Shown: one piece after another, positions 7,252 to 13,118 of the stretch
Position numbering within the stretch: position 1 is the first letter of the stretch
Layout of the letters: the number at the start of each line of letters is the position of its first letter
Assembly: GCA_002433675.1 (NCBI GenBank)
Contig: DJIP01000399.1
Coordinates: 7,052 to 21,150 of the forward strand
Direction: 5' to 3'
Length of the DNA: 14,099 bases
From: Halomonas halophila
GTDB taxonomy: Bacteria > Pseudomonadota > Gammaproteobacteria > Pseudomonadales > Halomonadaceae
Program-made: the position numbers and the translations under genes
The notes under the pieces: generated by a model
Database searches by the model: none
The model's input: only the letters and a program-made list of their open reading frames with translations
What the model was told of the DNA's origin: nothing

Positions 7252-8294
7252 GCGGGCTTACCTGTCAGCTTGACGGTGGGATTGACCAGGCCGTAGATCA
7301 GGTCGACCAGGGTATTGGTGATCACGAAGATCAGGCCGACGATCATCAGGTAGGTCACGATCAGGGGGATGTCCGAGCGCTCGATGGCGTCGAGGAACAT
7401 CAGGCCCATGCCGGGCCACTGGAACACCGTCTCGGTGAGGATGGTGTAGGCCACCAGGGTGCCGATCTGCACGCCGCCGACGGTGATGACCGGCAACATG
7501 GTGTTCTTCAGCGCGTGCAGGAAGTAGATGCGACGCATCGAGATGCCCTTGGCCCGGGCGAACTTGACGTACTCCGACTGCATCACCTCGAGCATCTCGG
7601 CGCGGATCAGGCGAATGAACAGCGGCAGCATGATCGAGGCCAGAGAAATAGCCGGCAGCACCAGATAGGTCAGGCCTTCCAGCGAGGCGAAGTTGGTGGT
7701 CCAGGTACCGAACACGTGGACCGGGTCGCCGCGACCGTAGGCCGGCATGCCACCCTCGGTGGACAACAGTCCGTTGAGCCAGGCGCCCCAGCCGGTATCG
7801 GCGGGGAAGGGCGTGAAGCTCACGCCGATGGCGAACAGCTGGATCAACACGATAGCGGTGAGAAACACCGGGATGGAGATGCCGATGATCGACACCCCCA
7901 TGAAGAAACGGGACAGCCAGGCGCGGGGCTTGATCGCGCTGTAGACGCCGATCGGCACCGACAGGAAGATGATCAGGAGGGTCGAGGCGAACACCAGCTC
8001 AAGCGTCGCCGGCAGGTGTCGCAGGACCACTTCGGTAGTCGGCTCGTTGTAGATGTACGAATAGCCGAAGTCGAACTGGGCGGCGTTGACGGCGAAACGG
8101 AAGTACTGCACCAGGAAGGGATCGTTGAGCCCCAGTTCCTCGCGCAGCACCTCGCGCTCGCTCTCGGGCACCGACTGACCCACCATCTGCTGGATGGGAT
8201 CACCCAGGTTGTCCTGGATGGCGAAGGCGATCACGCTGATGACAAACATCACCAGCAGCGCATGAAAGAGGCGCTTGATCAGAAATGCGATCAT
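7248..8294 (-). CDS. oppB: Peptide-type ABC transporter permease (OppB/DppB family)
   Basis: This 348-residue inner-membrane permease begins with the OppB/DppB-type sequence MIAFLIKRLFHALLVMFVIS, which forms the first helix (about 6-26). A large periplasmic segment follows (27-95) with VPESEREVLREELGLNDPFLVQY (42-64). The EAA loop is EYVKFARAKGISMRRIYFLH (241-260), followed by ALKNTMLPV and the FQWPGMG motif (291-297) common in this family. I chose ATG 8294. The frame is open 15 codons further (to 8339), but that stretch (MTWSRSRAPVPWTIP) is not family-like and would precede the conserved start. The Shine-Dalgarno is weak (GGA about eight bases upstream). A strong hairpin separates this gene from the binding-protein gene. 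A periplasmic insertion around 160-205, rich in Gly/Pro, is larger than in E. coli OppB as I recall it. Confidence 0.9.
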   Translation of the reverse strand: MIAFLIKRLFHALLVMFVISVIAFAIQDNLGDPIQQMVGQSVPESEREVLREELGLNDPFLVQYFRFAVNAAQFDFGYSYIYNEPTTEVVLRHLPATLELVFASTLLIIFLSVPIGVYSAIKPRAWLSRFFMGVSIIGISIPVFLTAIVLIQLFAIGVSFTPFPADTGWGAWLNGLLSTEGGMPAYGRGDPVHVFGTWTTNFASLEGLTYLVLPAISLASIMLPLFIRLIRAEMLEVMQSEYVKFARAKGISMRRIYFLHALKNTMLPVITVGGVQIGTLVAYTILTETVFQWPGMGLMFLDAIERSDIPLIVTYLMIVGLIFVITNTLVDLIYGLVNPTVKLTGKPA

Positions 8295-8370
8295 GGGGAT
8301 TGTCCAGGGTACAGGCGCTCGACTCCGCGACCATGTCACGGAGCCGAGGCAACTGCTGAATGGGAGCTTG

Positions 8371-8393
8371 CAGGCACCGCTTAGCGGTGCCTG
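8371..8393 (-). promoter_or_regulatory. Intercistronic hairpin between the binding-protein and permease genes
   Basis: A ten-base perfect stem (8371-8380 with 8384-8393) and a three-base loop begin five bases after the binding-protein stop on the transcript. No U-run follows (CAAGCTCC), so it is not a standard terminator. Such hairpins protect upstream mRNA or cause partial termination so that the binding protein is made in excess, as in malE-malF. That role is inferred. Confidence 0.6.
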
Positions 8394-8398
8394 TCGTC

Positions 8399-9970
8399 TT
8401 ACTCTTCGTTGATGACCAGATCCCCGAGATAGGGGAAGTTCATCACGTTGACCACCGGCTCGATGTCGACGTTGGCCGCCGAGGCCCAGGCCAGATTCTG
8501 CCAGTGCAGCGGAATGAAGGCGGCATCGTCGTAGAGGCCCTGCTCGAGCTCACGCAGCATCTCGCCACGCTTCTCCAGATCCACCTCGAGGTTGGCGTCG
8601 ACCATCAGCTGGTCGAGCTCCTCGTTGCAGTAGTTGCCGGCGTTGTACTGGCCGCCACCGCTGTCGGCGTCCGGGCACTCGGTCAGGTACTGGTGGAAGT
8701 TGGCGGAGTCTTCGGTGTCGGAGTGCCAGCCGATCATCATCATGTCGGCGGCGCGATCATCGTACTCGCCCCAGTACTGGGCCTTGGGCAGGGTCTTCAG
8801 GTCCACCGTGACGTTGATCCGCGCCAGCATGGCGGCTACCGCCTGGGCGATCTTGGCGTCGTTCACGTAGCGGTTGTTGGGCGCCATCATGCTGACCGAG
8901 AAGCCGTCCTCATAGCCCGCTTCGGCCATCAGTTCCTTGGCCCGGTCAAGATCGAAGCGTGGCTCGAGATCCGGGTTGTGACCGGAGTAGCCTTCGGGCG
9001 AGAACTGGGCGGCCGGGGTGGCGAAGCCCTTCATCAGACGATCGGCGATGCCTTCCTGGTTGATCGCGTAGTTGAAGGCCTGGCGAACACGCGGGTCCTG
9101 GAAGGCCTCGACCCGCTCCTGGTTCATGTGGAACAGGATGATGCGGGTGCCCGACATGGTCACCAGGTTGGTGTCCTCGTCGCTCTCGATACGCTCCAGA
9201 TCGTTGGGCGGGACAGGCGCGATAAAGTCGACGTCACCGGACAGCAGGGCGGCAACCCGGGTGGCGTTCTCGCCGATCGGAGTCAGGGTGATGGCATCGA
9301 CGTTGCCCGGGGACTCGCTGTCCCAGTAGTCATCGAAGCGTTCGAAGTCGACCCGAACGCCCTGCTGTCGGTTGGTCACCTGGAAGGGGCCGGTGCCGGA
9401 GATGTTGCGCGAGGCGTAGGAGTTGCCGTTCTTGACGATCTCGTCCTTGGCCTTGCCGCCGTCGGTCTCGCCGGAGTAGAACTGGCTGTCCATCGGGAAG
9501 ATGTAGGTGGCCATGTTGAGCAGCAGCGGGTTGGGCCGCTTGGAGATGATCTCCACGGTGTGCTCGTCGACCACGTTGACCGTCTCGATGGGCTCGAAGA
9601 TCGCCTTGAAGTCCGGGCTGCGCTTGAGGCGCTCCACCGTCCAGGCGACGTCCTCGGCGGTGAAGGGGTTGCCGGAGTGGAAGGTGACCCCTTCGCGCAG
9701 GCTGATGCGCATGGTGGTGTCGTCGACCTGCTCCCATTCGGTGGCGAGTCTGGGCTCGAACTCGAAGTCCTTGGTCCAGCGCACCAGCGGATCGAAGGCC
9801 ATGTGCGACAGTTGCAGGATACCGCCGGAGAGCTGCTCATGGATGTCCAGCGACACCGGATCGGCGTCGTAGGCCATGCGCAGGGTGTTCTCGGCCAGTG
9901 CGGTCTGGGGCAGGGCAGCCGTCAGCATGGCGGCACCGAGGGCACCGGCCAGAAGGGTCTTCTTGAACAT
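8399..9970 (-). CDS. oppA: Periplasmic substrate-binding protein of peptide-type ABC transporter (SBP family 5)
   Basis: This 523-residue secreted binding protein delivers substrate to the importer encoded just downstream. The start at ATG 9970 gives a clear Sec signal peptide, MFKKTLLAGALGAAMLTAAL up to an A-L-A cleavage site after residue 26. There is no lipobox cysteine, so it should be a soluble periplasmic protein. The frame is open 32 codons further upstream (ATG 10066), but that extension is glutamine-rich and would bury the signal peptide. Family-5 features are NTLRMAYDADPVSLDIHE (28-45), FEPRLATEWEQVDDTTMRISLREGVTFHSGNPFTAEDVAWT (roughly 65-110), ISGTGPFQV, DPRVRQAFNYAIN and an AKELMAEAGYEDGF stretch. 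Substrate could be di-/oligopeptides or another family-5 ligand; the sequence alone does not decide. A hairpin after the stop probably favours its expression over the other subunits. Confidence 0.9.
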   Translation of the reverse strand: MFKKTLLAGALGAAMLTAALPQTALAENTLRMAYDADPVSLDIHEQLSGGILQLSHMAFDPLVRWTKDFEFEPRLATEWEQVDDTTMRISLREGVTFHSGNPFTAEDVAWTVERLKRSPDFKAIFEPIETVNVVDEHTVEIISKRPNPLLLNMATYIFPMDSQFYSGETDGGKAKDEIVKNGNSYASRNISGTGPFQVTNRQQGVRVDFERFDDYWDSESPGNVDAITLTPIGENATRVAALLSGDVDFIAPVPPNDLERIESDEDTNLVTMSGTRIILFHMNQERVEAFQDPRVRQAFNYAINQEGIADRLMKGFATPAAQFSPEGYSGHNPDLEPRFDLDRAKELMAEAGYEDGFSVSMMAPNNRYVNDAKIAQAVAAMLARINVTVDLKTLPKAQYWGEYDDRAADMMMIGWHSDTEDSANFHQYLTECPDADSGGGQYNAGNYCNEELDQLMVDANLEVDLEKRGEMLRELEQGLYDDAAFIPLHWQNLAWASAANVDIEPVVNVMNFPYLGDLVINEE

Positions 9971-10020
9971 GGAAGGAGTTCCTGCTTGTTGAGGTTGTTG
10001 TAATTGCCAGTCGGGCGCCT

Positions 10021-10053
10021 TGGTCAATGTTGTACGCGCCGCCTGGTCAATGT
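10021..10053. repeat. Direct repeat TGGTCAATGT in the transporter-operon leader
   Basis: The ten-base sequence TGGTCAATGT occurs at 10021-10030 and again at 10044-10053, 23 bases apart, about two helical turns. On the minus strand each copy reads ACATTGACCA. It could be a tandem protein-binding site or coincidental -35-like TTGACC sequences. Confidence 0.45.
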
Positions 10054-10061
10054 CCTGCATC

Positions 10062-10091
10062 AACATAGTGAGGTGTCGCGTTTAAACACAA
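10062..10091 (-). promoter_or_regulatory. Candidate sigma-70 promoter of the transporter operon
   Basis: On the minus strand a -35-like TTGTGT (10091-10086) and a -10-like TATGTT (10067-10062) are separated by 18 bases, giving a leader of about 85 bases before the oppA ATG. Matches are only three and four of six, so this is a moderate-to-weak call. Confidence 0.3.
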
Positions 10092-10102
10092 TCGAAATTG
10101 TG
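10087..10102. promoter_or_regulatory. Dyad overlapping the candidate -35 of the transporter operon
   Basis: CACAAT (10087-10092), four bases CGAA, then ATTGTG (10097-10102) form a perfect inverted repeat in an AT-rich island of an otherwise GC-rich intergenic region. It overlaps the proposed -35, a typical operator position. The cognate regulator is unknown; the nearby LysR protein is one candidate. Confidence 0.4.
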
Positions 10103-10103
10103 A

Positions 10104-10302
10104 CAGCGCCCATGCGAGGAACGAATATGGGCCCCGGGGGCGTGCCATCACCGGGCAGGCAAGCGTTGAGCGACGCGAAGGTGGCGCAGACAGGAAAGCA
10201 AGGGAAAATAGAGGAGCTGAGGTGGGCGGCGGAAGCAAGTGAGGTAGCCGCAAGTGGTAGCGGCAGGTTGAAGACCACAGGCGCAGCCGAAGAACAGCAA
10301 GT
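10104..10302. other. Non-coding stretch with strong G/C strand asymmetry
   Basis: No credible gene is seen between the carbonic anhydrase terminator and the transporter promoter. The stretch is markedly purine-rich on the plus strand. In 10181-10260 I count about 36 G against 11 C, so a minus-strand transcript here would be C-rich and G-poor. That composition resembles a Rho loading region behind the carbonic anhydrase gene. ORFs crossing it look spurious, with no family resemblance. Confidence 0.4.
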
Positions 10303-10332
10303 GCAAACGCCCCCGAACGAGATTCGGGGGCG
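10303..10332 (-). terminator. Intrinsic terminator of the carbonic anhydrase gene
   Basis: A ten-base perfect stem (10308-10317 with 10323-10332) has a five-base loop. On the minus strand it is followed by TTTGC at 10307-10303. It lies about 85 bases beyond the carbonic anhydrase stop. The U-run is short but the stem is strong. Confidence 0.65.
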
Positions 10333-10417
10333 CGACGAAATGGCAATCGACACAGCGCCGAGGCGACAGTGGTGCCCAGGGTCGCCTGGCGGTCAGTCGG
10401 TCAGTTCAGACCAGCCG

Positions 10418-11065
10418 TCACTGCTGGGGCGGGCAGACGCGATCGATACGATAGAGCTGGGCGACCTGATCCAGGCCGTGCACGCTGCATTCCAGGTCGG
10501 TGACGCGACCGTCACTGAGGCCATAGACCCAGCCGTGCACCGACAGCGCCTGGCCGCGCTGCCAGGCACGCTGGACGATCTTGGTACGACACAGCGTCTT
10601 GACCTGAGACTTGACGTTGAGCTCGCACATGCGATCCACCTGTTCGTCCAGCGGCAGATGCTCGAGTTCCGAGCGATGCATGCTGTAGAGCTCGCGCACG
10701 CTGTGCAACCAGTTGTCCACCATGCCGTTCTCGCCGCCGGTGACCGCCGCGCGCACGCCACCGCAGTTGTAGTGGCCGACGATCATGATGTGACGTACCT
10801 TGAGCACGTCCACCGCGAACTGCACCACCGACAGGGCGTTCATGTCATTGTGGTAGAGCAGGTTGGCGACGTTACGGTGGACGAACACCTCACCCGGGGG
10901 AAGGTCGATGATCTGGTTGGCCGGCACACGGCTGTCGGAACAACCGATCCACAGATACTCCGGGCTCTGCTGCTGAGCAAGACGGGCAAAGAAATCAGGG
11001 TCTTCCTGGCAGATTCTGTCGGCCCAGGCCCGATTATTGGCGAGCAGATTGTCGATATCACTCAT
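10418..11065 (-). CDS. can: Beta-class carbonic anhydrase (Can type)
   Basis: This 215-residue cytoplasmic zinc enzyme interconverts CO2 and bicarbonate, supplying bicarbonate for carboxylations. The sequence aligns with E. coli Can over essentially its whole length. The zinc ligands Cys42, Asp44 (in GCSDSRVP), His98 and Cys101 (in GHYNCGG) fall at the same residue numbers as in E. coli Can. FVHRNVANLL (61-70), SVVQFAVDVLKV (79-90) and VHGWVYGLSDG (176-186) are also conserved. I chose ATG 11065, opening MSDIDNLLANNRAWA. The frame extends 24 codons further upstream, but that part lacks homology, and GGGGAAAG precedes the chosen start with normal spacing. The gene is divergent from gor and ends at a clear hairpin, so it looks monocistronic. 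Confidence 0.95.
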   Translation of the reverse strand: MSDIDNLLANNRAWADRICQEDPDFFARLAQQQSPEYLWIGCSDSRVPANQIIDLPPGEVFVHRNVANLLYHNDMNALSVVQFAVDVLKVRHIMIVGHYNCGGVRAAVTGGENGMVDNWLHSVRELYSMHRSELEHLPLDEQVDRMCELNVKSQVKTLCRTKIVQRAWQRGQALSVHGWVYGLSDGRVTDLECSVHGLDQVAQLYRIDRVCPPQQ

Positions 11066-11108
11066 GAACTTTCCCCGTGCAAGCAGTGGATGGCTAAAGT
11101 GGTGCATG

Positions 11109-11137
11109 TTTTTACCCCCCTCGGTCAAGGTGGTCAA
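11109..11137 (-). promoter_or_regulatory. Candidate promoter of the carbonic anhydrase gene
   Basis: On the minus strand TTGACC (11137-11132), a 17-base spacer and TAAAAA (11114-11109) give a plausible sigma-70 promoter about 40 bases before the can start. A second GGTCAA copy (11123-11128 on plus) lies nine bases away. There is no experimental support. Confidence 0.4.
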
Positions 11138-11170
11138 GCACCCTCCCGTGGTAGCCAGCCCGCTGGTATC

Positions 11171-11187
11171 ATGGGAAGGTTTCCCAT
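11171..11187. promoter_or_regulatory. 17-bp inverted repeat in the can-gor control region
   Basis: ATGGGAA (11171-11177), GGT, TTCCCAT (11181-11187) is a perfect dyad about 100 bases before gor. It overlaps a weak -10-like TATCAT (11167-11172) for gor. It may be an operator or a hairpin in the gor leader. A ten-base palindrome GCCTCGAGGC follows at 11196-11205. Confidence 0.4.
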
Positions 11188-11287
11188 CCTGGTGGGCCTC
11201 GAGGCAGGTCCCTGGTAGGCCAGGCCCCTAATGATCCGAAAGCGGTCCCGACAACAAGGGCCCCAGCAACAGAATCAGGAGACGCAA

Positions 11288-12649
11288 GTGTCACAATTCG
11301 ACTATGACCTCTTTGTCATCGGTGCCGGCTCCGGTGGTGTCCGCGCTGCCCGTACCGCGGCGGCAACCGGGGCCAGGGTGGCCGTCGCCGAGGATCGCTA
11401 CCTCGGCGGTACCTGCGTCAACGTGGGCTGCGTGCCCAAGAAGCTCTATTCCTACGCCGCACACTTCCACGAGGCCTTCGACGACGCTCGCGGCTTCGGC
11501 TGGCAGCTCGACCAGGCGCCGAGCTTCGACTGGGCGACCCTGCGCGACAACAAGATCGGTGAGATCAAGCGACTCAACGGCATCTACGGCAAGCTGCTGG
11601 ACAACGCCGGGGTGCGCCTGATCAACGGTCGCGCCAAGGTGGTGGACGAACACCGTGTCGAGGTCGGCGGCGAGACCATCAGCGCCGAGAAGATCCTGGT
11701 AGCGGTGGGGGGCTGGCCCTGGGTGCCGCCGTTCCCGGGCAGCGAGCTGGCCATGAACTCCAACCAGATCTTCGACCTGGATGAGTTCCCCAAGCGTTTT
11801 CTGGTGCTTGGCGGCGGCTATATCGCCGTGGAGTTCGCCAGTATCTTCAACGGCCTGGGTGCCGACGCTCACCTGCTGTATCGCGGTGAGCTGTTCCTGC
11901 GCGGCTTCGACCAGGAGGTGCGCGAGTTCACCCGCGACGAGATGGCCAAGAAGGGCGTCAACCTGCACTTTAACACCAATATCGAGTCCCTCGAGAAGGT
12001 TGAAGGCGGGATCAAGGCCACCCTGACCAACGGCGAGACCCTTGAGGTGGATGCGGTGCTGTCCGCCACTGGCCGCAAGCCCCACCTGGAAGGCCTCGGT
12101 CTGGACCAGCTCGACATCGCGCTCAACGAGAACGGCTCCATCCAGGTCAACGATCGCTTCGAGACCTCGGTGCCGTCGATCCTGGCGCTGGGCGACGTGA
12201 CTGGGGGGCCGGAGCTAACCCCGGTGGCCCTGGCCGAGGCCATGCATCTGGTCGCACACCACTACGGTGACGCGCCCAAGGCGCCGATGAACTACGACAA
12301 CATCGCCACGGCGGTGTTCTGCCATCCCAATATCGGCACCGTTGGCCTGTCCGAAGAGAAGGCCCGCGAGGTGTGCAAGGCGGTCCGCGTCTACAGCGCT
12401 GACTTCCGTCCCATGAAACACACCCTGTCCGGCAGCGATGAACGCTGCCTGATGAAGCTGATCGTCGACGACGAAAGCGACGTGGTGGTAGGGGCGCACA
12501 TGGTCGGCGAGGAGGCCGGTGAGGTGATCCAGGGCATCGCCATCGCGGTGCGTGCGGGCCTGACCAAGGCAGATTTCGATGCGACCGTCGGCATTCACCC
12601 GACCGGCGCCGAAGAGTTCGTCACCATGCGCACACCGACCCGGACCTGA
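11288..12649 (+). CDS. gor: Glutathione-disulfide reductase (NADPH)
   Basis: This 453-residue FAD flavoenzyme of the cytosol reduces glutathione disulfide with NADPH. The FAD dinucleotide fold is VIGAGSGGVRAART (10-23). The redox-active disulfide is Cys43/Cys48 in GGTCVNVGCVPKK (40-52). The NADPH fold is LVLGGGYIAVEFASIFNGLG (172-191), with Arg199 and Arg205 placed to bind the NADPH 2'-phosphate as in E. coli Gor. The FAD-contacting GDVTG motif is at 302-306, and the dimer-interface acid-base pair is His437/Glu442 in GIHPTGAEEF. I chose GTG 11288: AGGAG lies six bases before it and the protein then begins in family style (SQFDYDLFVIG). An in-frame ATG at 11231 would add 19 residues rich in Arg and Gln. 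A terminator follows at 12667. Unusually, the last 72 bases of the gene recur at 12726-12797. Confidence 0.96.
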   Translation: MSQFDYDLFVIGAGSGGVRAARTAAATGARVAVAEDRYLGGTCVNVGCVPKKLYSYAAHFHEAFDDARGFGWQLDQAPSFDWATLRDNKIGEIKRLNGIYGKLLDNAGVRLINGRAKVVDEHRVEVGGETISAEKILVAVGGWPWVPPFPGSELAMNSNQIFDLDEFPKRFLVLGGGYIAVEFASIFNGLGADAHLLYRGELFLRGFDQEVREFTRDEMAKKGVNLHFNTNIESLEKVEGGIKATLTNGETLEVDAVLSATGRKPHLEGLGLDQLDIALNENGSIQVNDRFETSVPSILALGDVTGGPELTPVALAEAMHLVAHHYGDAPKAPMNYDNIATAVFCHPNIGTVGLSEEKAREVCKAVRVYSADFRPMKHTLSGSDERCLMKLIVDDESDVVVGAHMVGEEAGEVIQGIAIAVRAGLTKADFDATVGIHPTGAEEFVTMRTPTRT

Positions 12650-12666
12650 GACCGGCGTCACGATAC

Positions 12667-12698
12667 GACAAGGGCACCTGTGGGTGCCCTTGTCTTTT
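12667..12698 (+). terminator. First intrinsic terminator after gor
   Basis: A twelve-base perfect stem (12667-12678 with 12683-12694), loop TGTG and a TTTT tail lie 17 bases after the gor stop. The core AGGGCACC/GGTGCCCT is shared with the second terminator at 12828. Confidence 0.85.
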
Positions 12699-12725
12699 GA
12701 CGAGAGACCAAGGCCGCCTGTTTTG

Positions 12726-12797
12726 GATGCGACCGTCGGCATTCACCCGACCGGCGCCGAAGAGTTTGTCACCATGCGCACGCCGACCCGTACCTGA
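12726..12797 (+). pseudogene. Second copy of the gor 3' end (gene remnant)
   Basis: These 72 bases repeat gor 12578-12649, covering the last 23 codons and stop (encoding DATVGIHPTGAEEFVTMRTP and TRT), at an offset of 148 bases. I find three differences (TTC/TTT, ACA/ACG, CGG/CGT), all at third codon positions and all silent. There is no start codon or ribosome site belonging to it, so it is a gene fragment. The sequence upstream of the match (26 bases back to the first terminator) is not gor-like. It is followed by its own terminator. The pattern fits two diverged alleles brought side by side rather than a simple recent duplication. Confidence 0.85.
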
Positions 12798-12827
12798 CGA
12801 CAACAGTCAGAAACCGGCCGACGCCAG

Positions 12828-12854
12828 AAAGGGCACCTGCGGGTGCCCTTTTTT
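12828..12854 (+). terminator. Second intrinsic terminator after the gor remnant
   Basis: A ten-base stem (12828-12837 with 12842-12851), loop TGCG and six consecutive T (12849-12854) make a textbook intrinsic terminator. It isolates the ectoine control region from gor transcription. It is related to the terminator at 12667 but differs in flanks and loop. Confidence 0.88.
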
Positions 12855-12886
12855 GTGGCCTTTTCTCGCCGATCCGAAAGGGCCGA

Positions 12887-12893
12887 CTATACT
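12887..12893 (+). promoter_or_regulatory. Candidate distal ectA promoter, sigma-S-like -10
   Basis: CTATACT lacks a good -35 at 16-18 bases. A C just upstream of TATACT together with a poor -35 is typical of sigma-S promoters. ect operons of relatives are reported to have both sigma-70 and sigma-S promoters. Assigning this site to that role is inference. Confidence 0.4.
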
Positions 12894-12949
12894 GCTTCAG
12901 GCGGACGAAATCGTCTCGTTGGAGAGGCAATCGATTACGCCAAAGGGAT

Positions 12950-13013
12950 AAGGAGGTGAGCAGCAGCGATCGCTCCGAGCCGCCATGAGACGTGGCCTGG
13001 CGCCGCTCGCATA
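12950..13013 (+). other. Orphan perfect Shine-Dalgarno and possible nine-codon leader ORF
   Basis: TAAGGAGGTGA (12949-12959) matches the 16S anti-Shine-Dalgarno complement completely, yet no ATG lies at normal distance. The next ATG (12985) is 25 bases on and opens a nine-residue frame, MRRGLAPLA, ending at TAA 13012-13014. A ten-base palindrome AGCGATCGCT (12965-12974) sits between them. Whether any of this is translated is unknown. Confidence 0.3.
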
Positions 13014-13027
13014 ATTTTTTTTTATGC
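13009..13027. promoter_or_regulatory. GCATAA inverted repeat around a T9 tract upstream of ectA
   Basis: GCATAA (13009-13014) and TTATGC (13022-13027) flank a run of nine T (13015-13023). The AT-rich tract is conspicuous in this GC-rich sequence and lies just upstream of the proximal ectA promoter. It could be a curved or UP-type element or a binding site. A further GCATAA occurs at 13108-13113 in the ectA leader. Confidence 0.4.
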
Positions 13028-13054
13028 TTCCAGGGGTTAAGAATAATCCAGATT

Positions 13055-13082
13055 TTGAAATGTCATACTCGACTGTTATAAT
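13055..13082 (+). promoter_or_regulatory. Proximal ectA promoter (sigma-70 type)
   Basis: TTGAAA (13055-13060), a 16-base spacer and a perfect TATAAT (13077-13082) predict a start near 13089 and a leader of about 30 bases. The spacer is one base shorter than optimal, which can make a promoter sensitive to supercoiling or salt. It is the best promoter in the window. Confidence 0.8.
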
Positions 13083-13093
13083 GGTTGTCCAAA

Positions 13094-13107
13094 TTCGCTA
13101 CAGCGAA
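13094..13107 (+). promoter_or_regulatory. Small hairpin in the ectA leader
   Basis: TTCGC (13094-13098), loop TACA, GCGAA (13103-13107) forms a short stem ending 11 bases before the ectA ATG. The leader shows no clear Shine-Dalgarno, so translation initiation looks atypical. A regulatory role for the stem is speculative. Confidence 0.35.
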
Positions 13108-13118
13108 GCATAACGAAC

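Noticed and set aside
8360..10003. 547-codon open frame on the plus strand opposite the binding-protein gene
   Set aside because: The sequence is rich in Val/Gly/His/Asp with no family resemblance, typical of antisense frames of a GC-rich gene. The minus strand encodes a clear signal peptide and a complete family-5 binding protein.
9971..10066. Upstream ATG extension of the binding protein
   Set aside because: It would put 32 glutamine-rich residues before an otherwise perfect signal peptide.
10004..11218. 404-codon plus-strand open frame across the intergenic region and carbonic anhydrase gene
   Set aside because: It is antisense to a gene with conserved zinc ligands, lacks a ribosome site and resembles no family I know.
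11231..11287. Upstream ATG extension of glutathione reductase
   Set aside because: The 19 extra residues are Arg/Gln-rich and not family-like; GTG 11288 has AGGAG at six bases.
12579..12797. 72-codon frame joining both gor tails
   Set aside because: It starts out of frame inside gor, runs through the first terminator hairpin, and only its last part coincides with the gor remnant frame; no evidence of translation.
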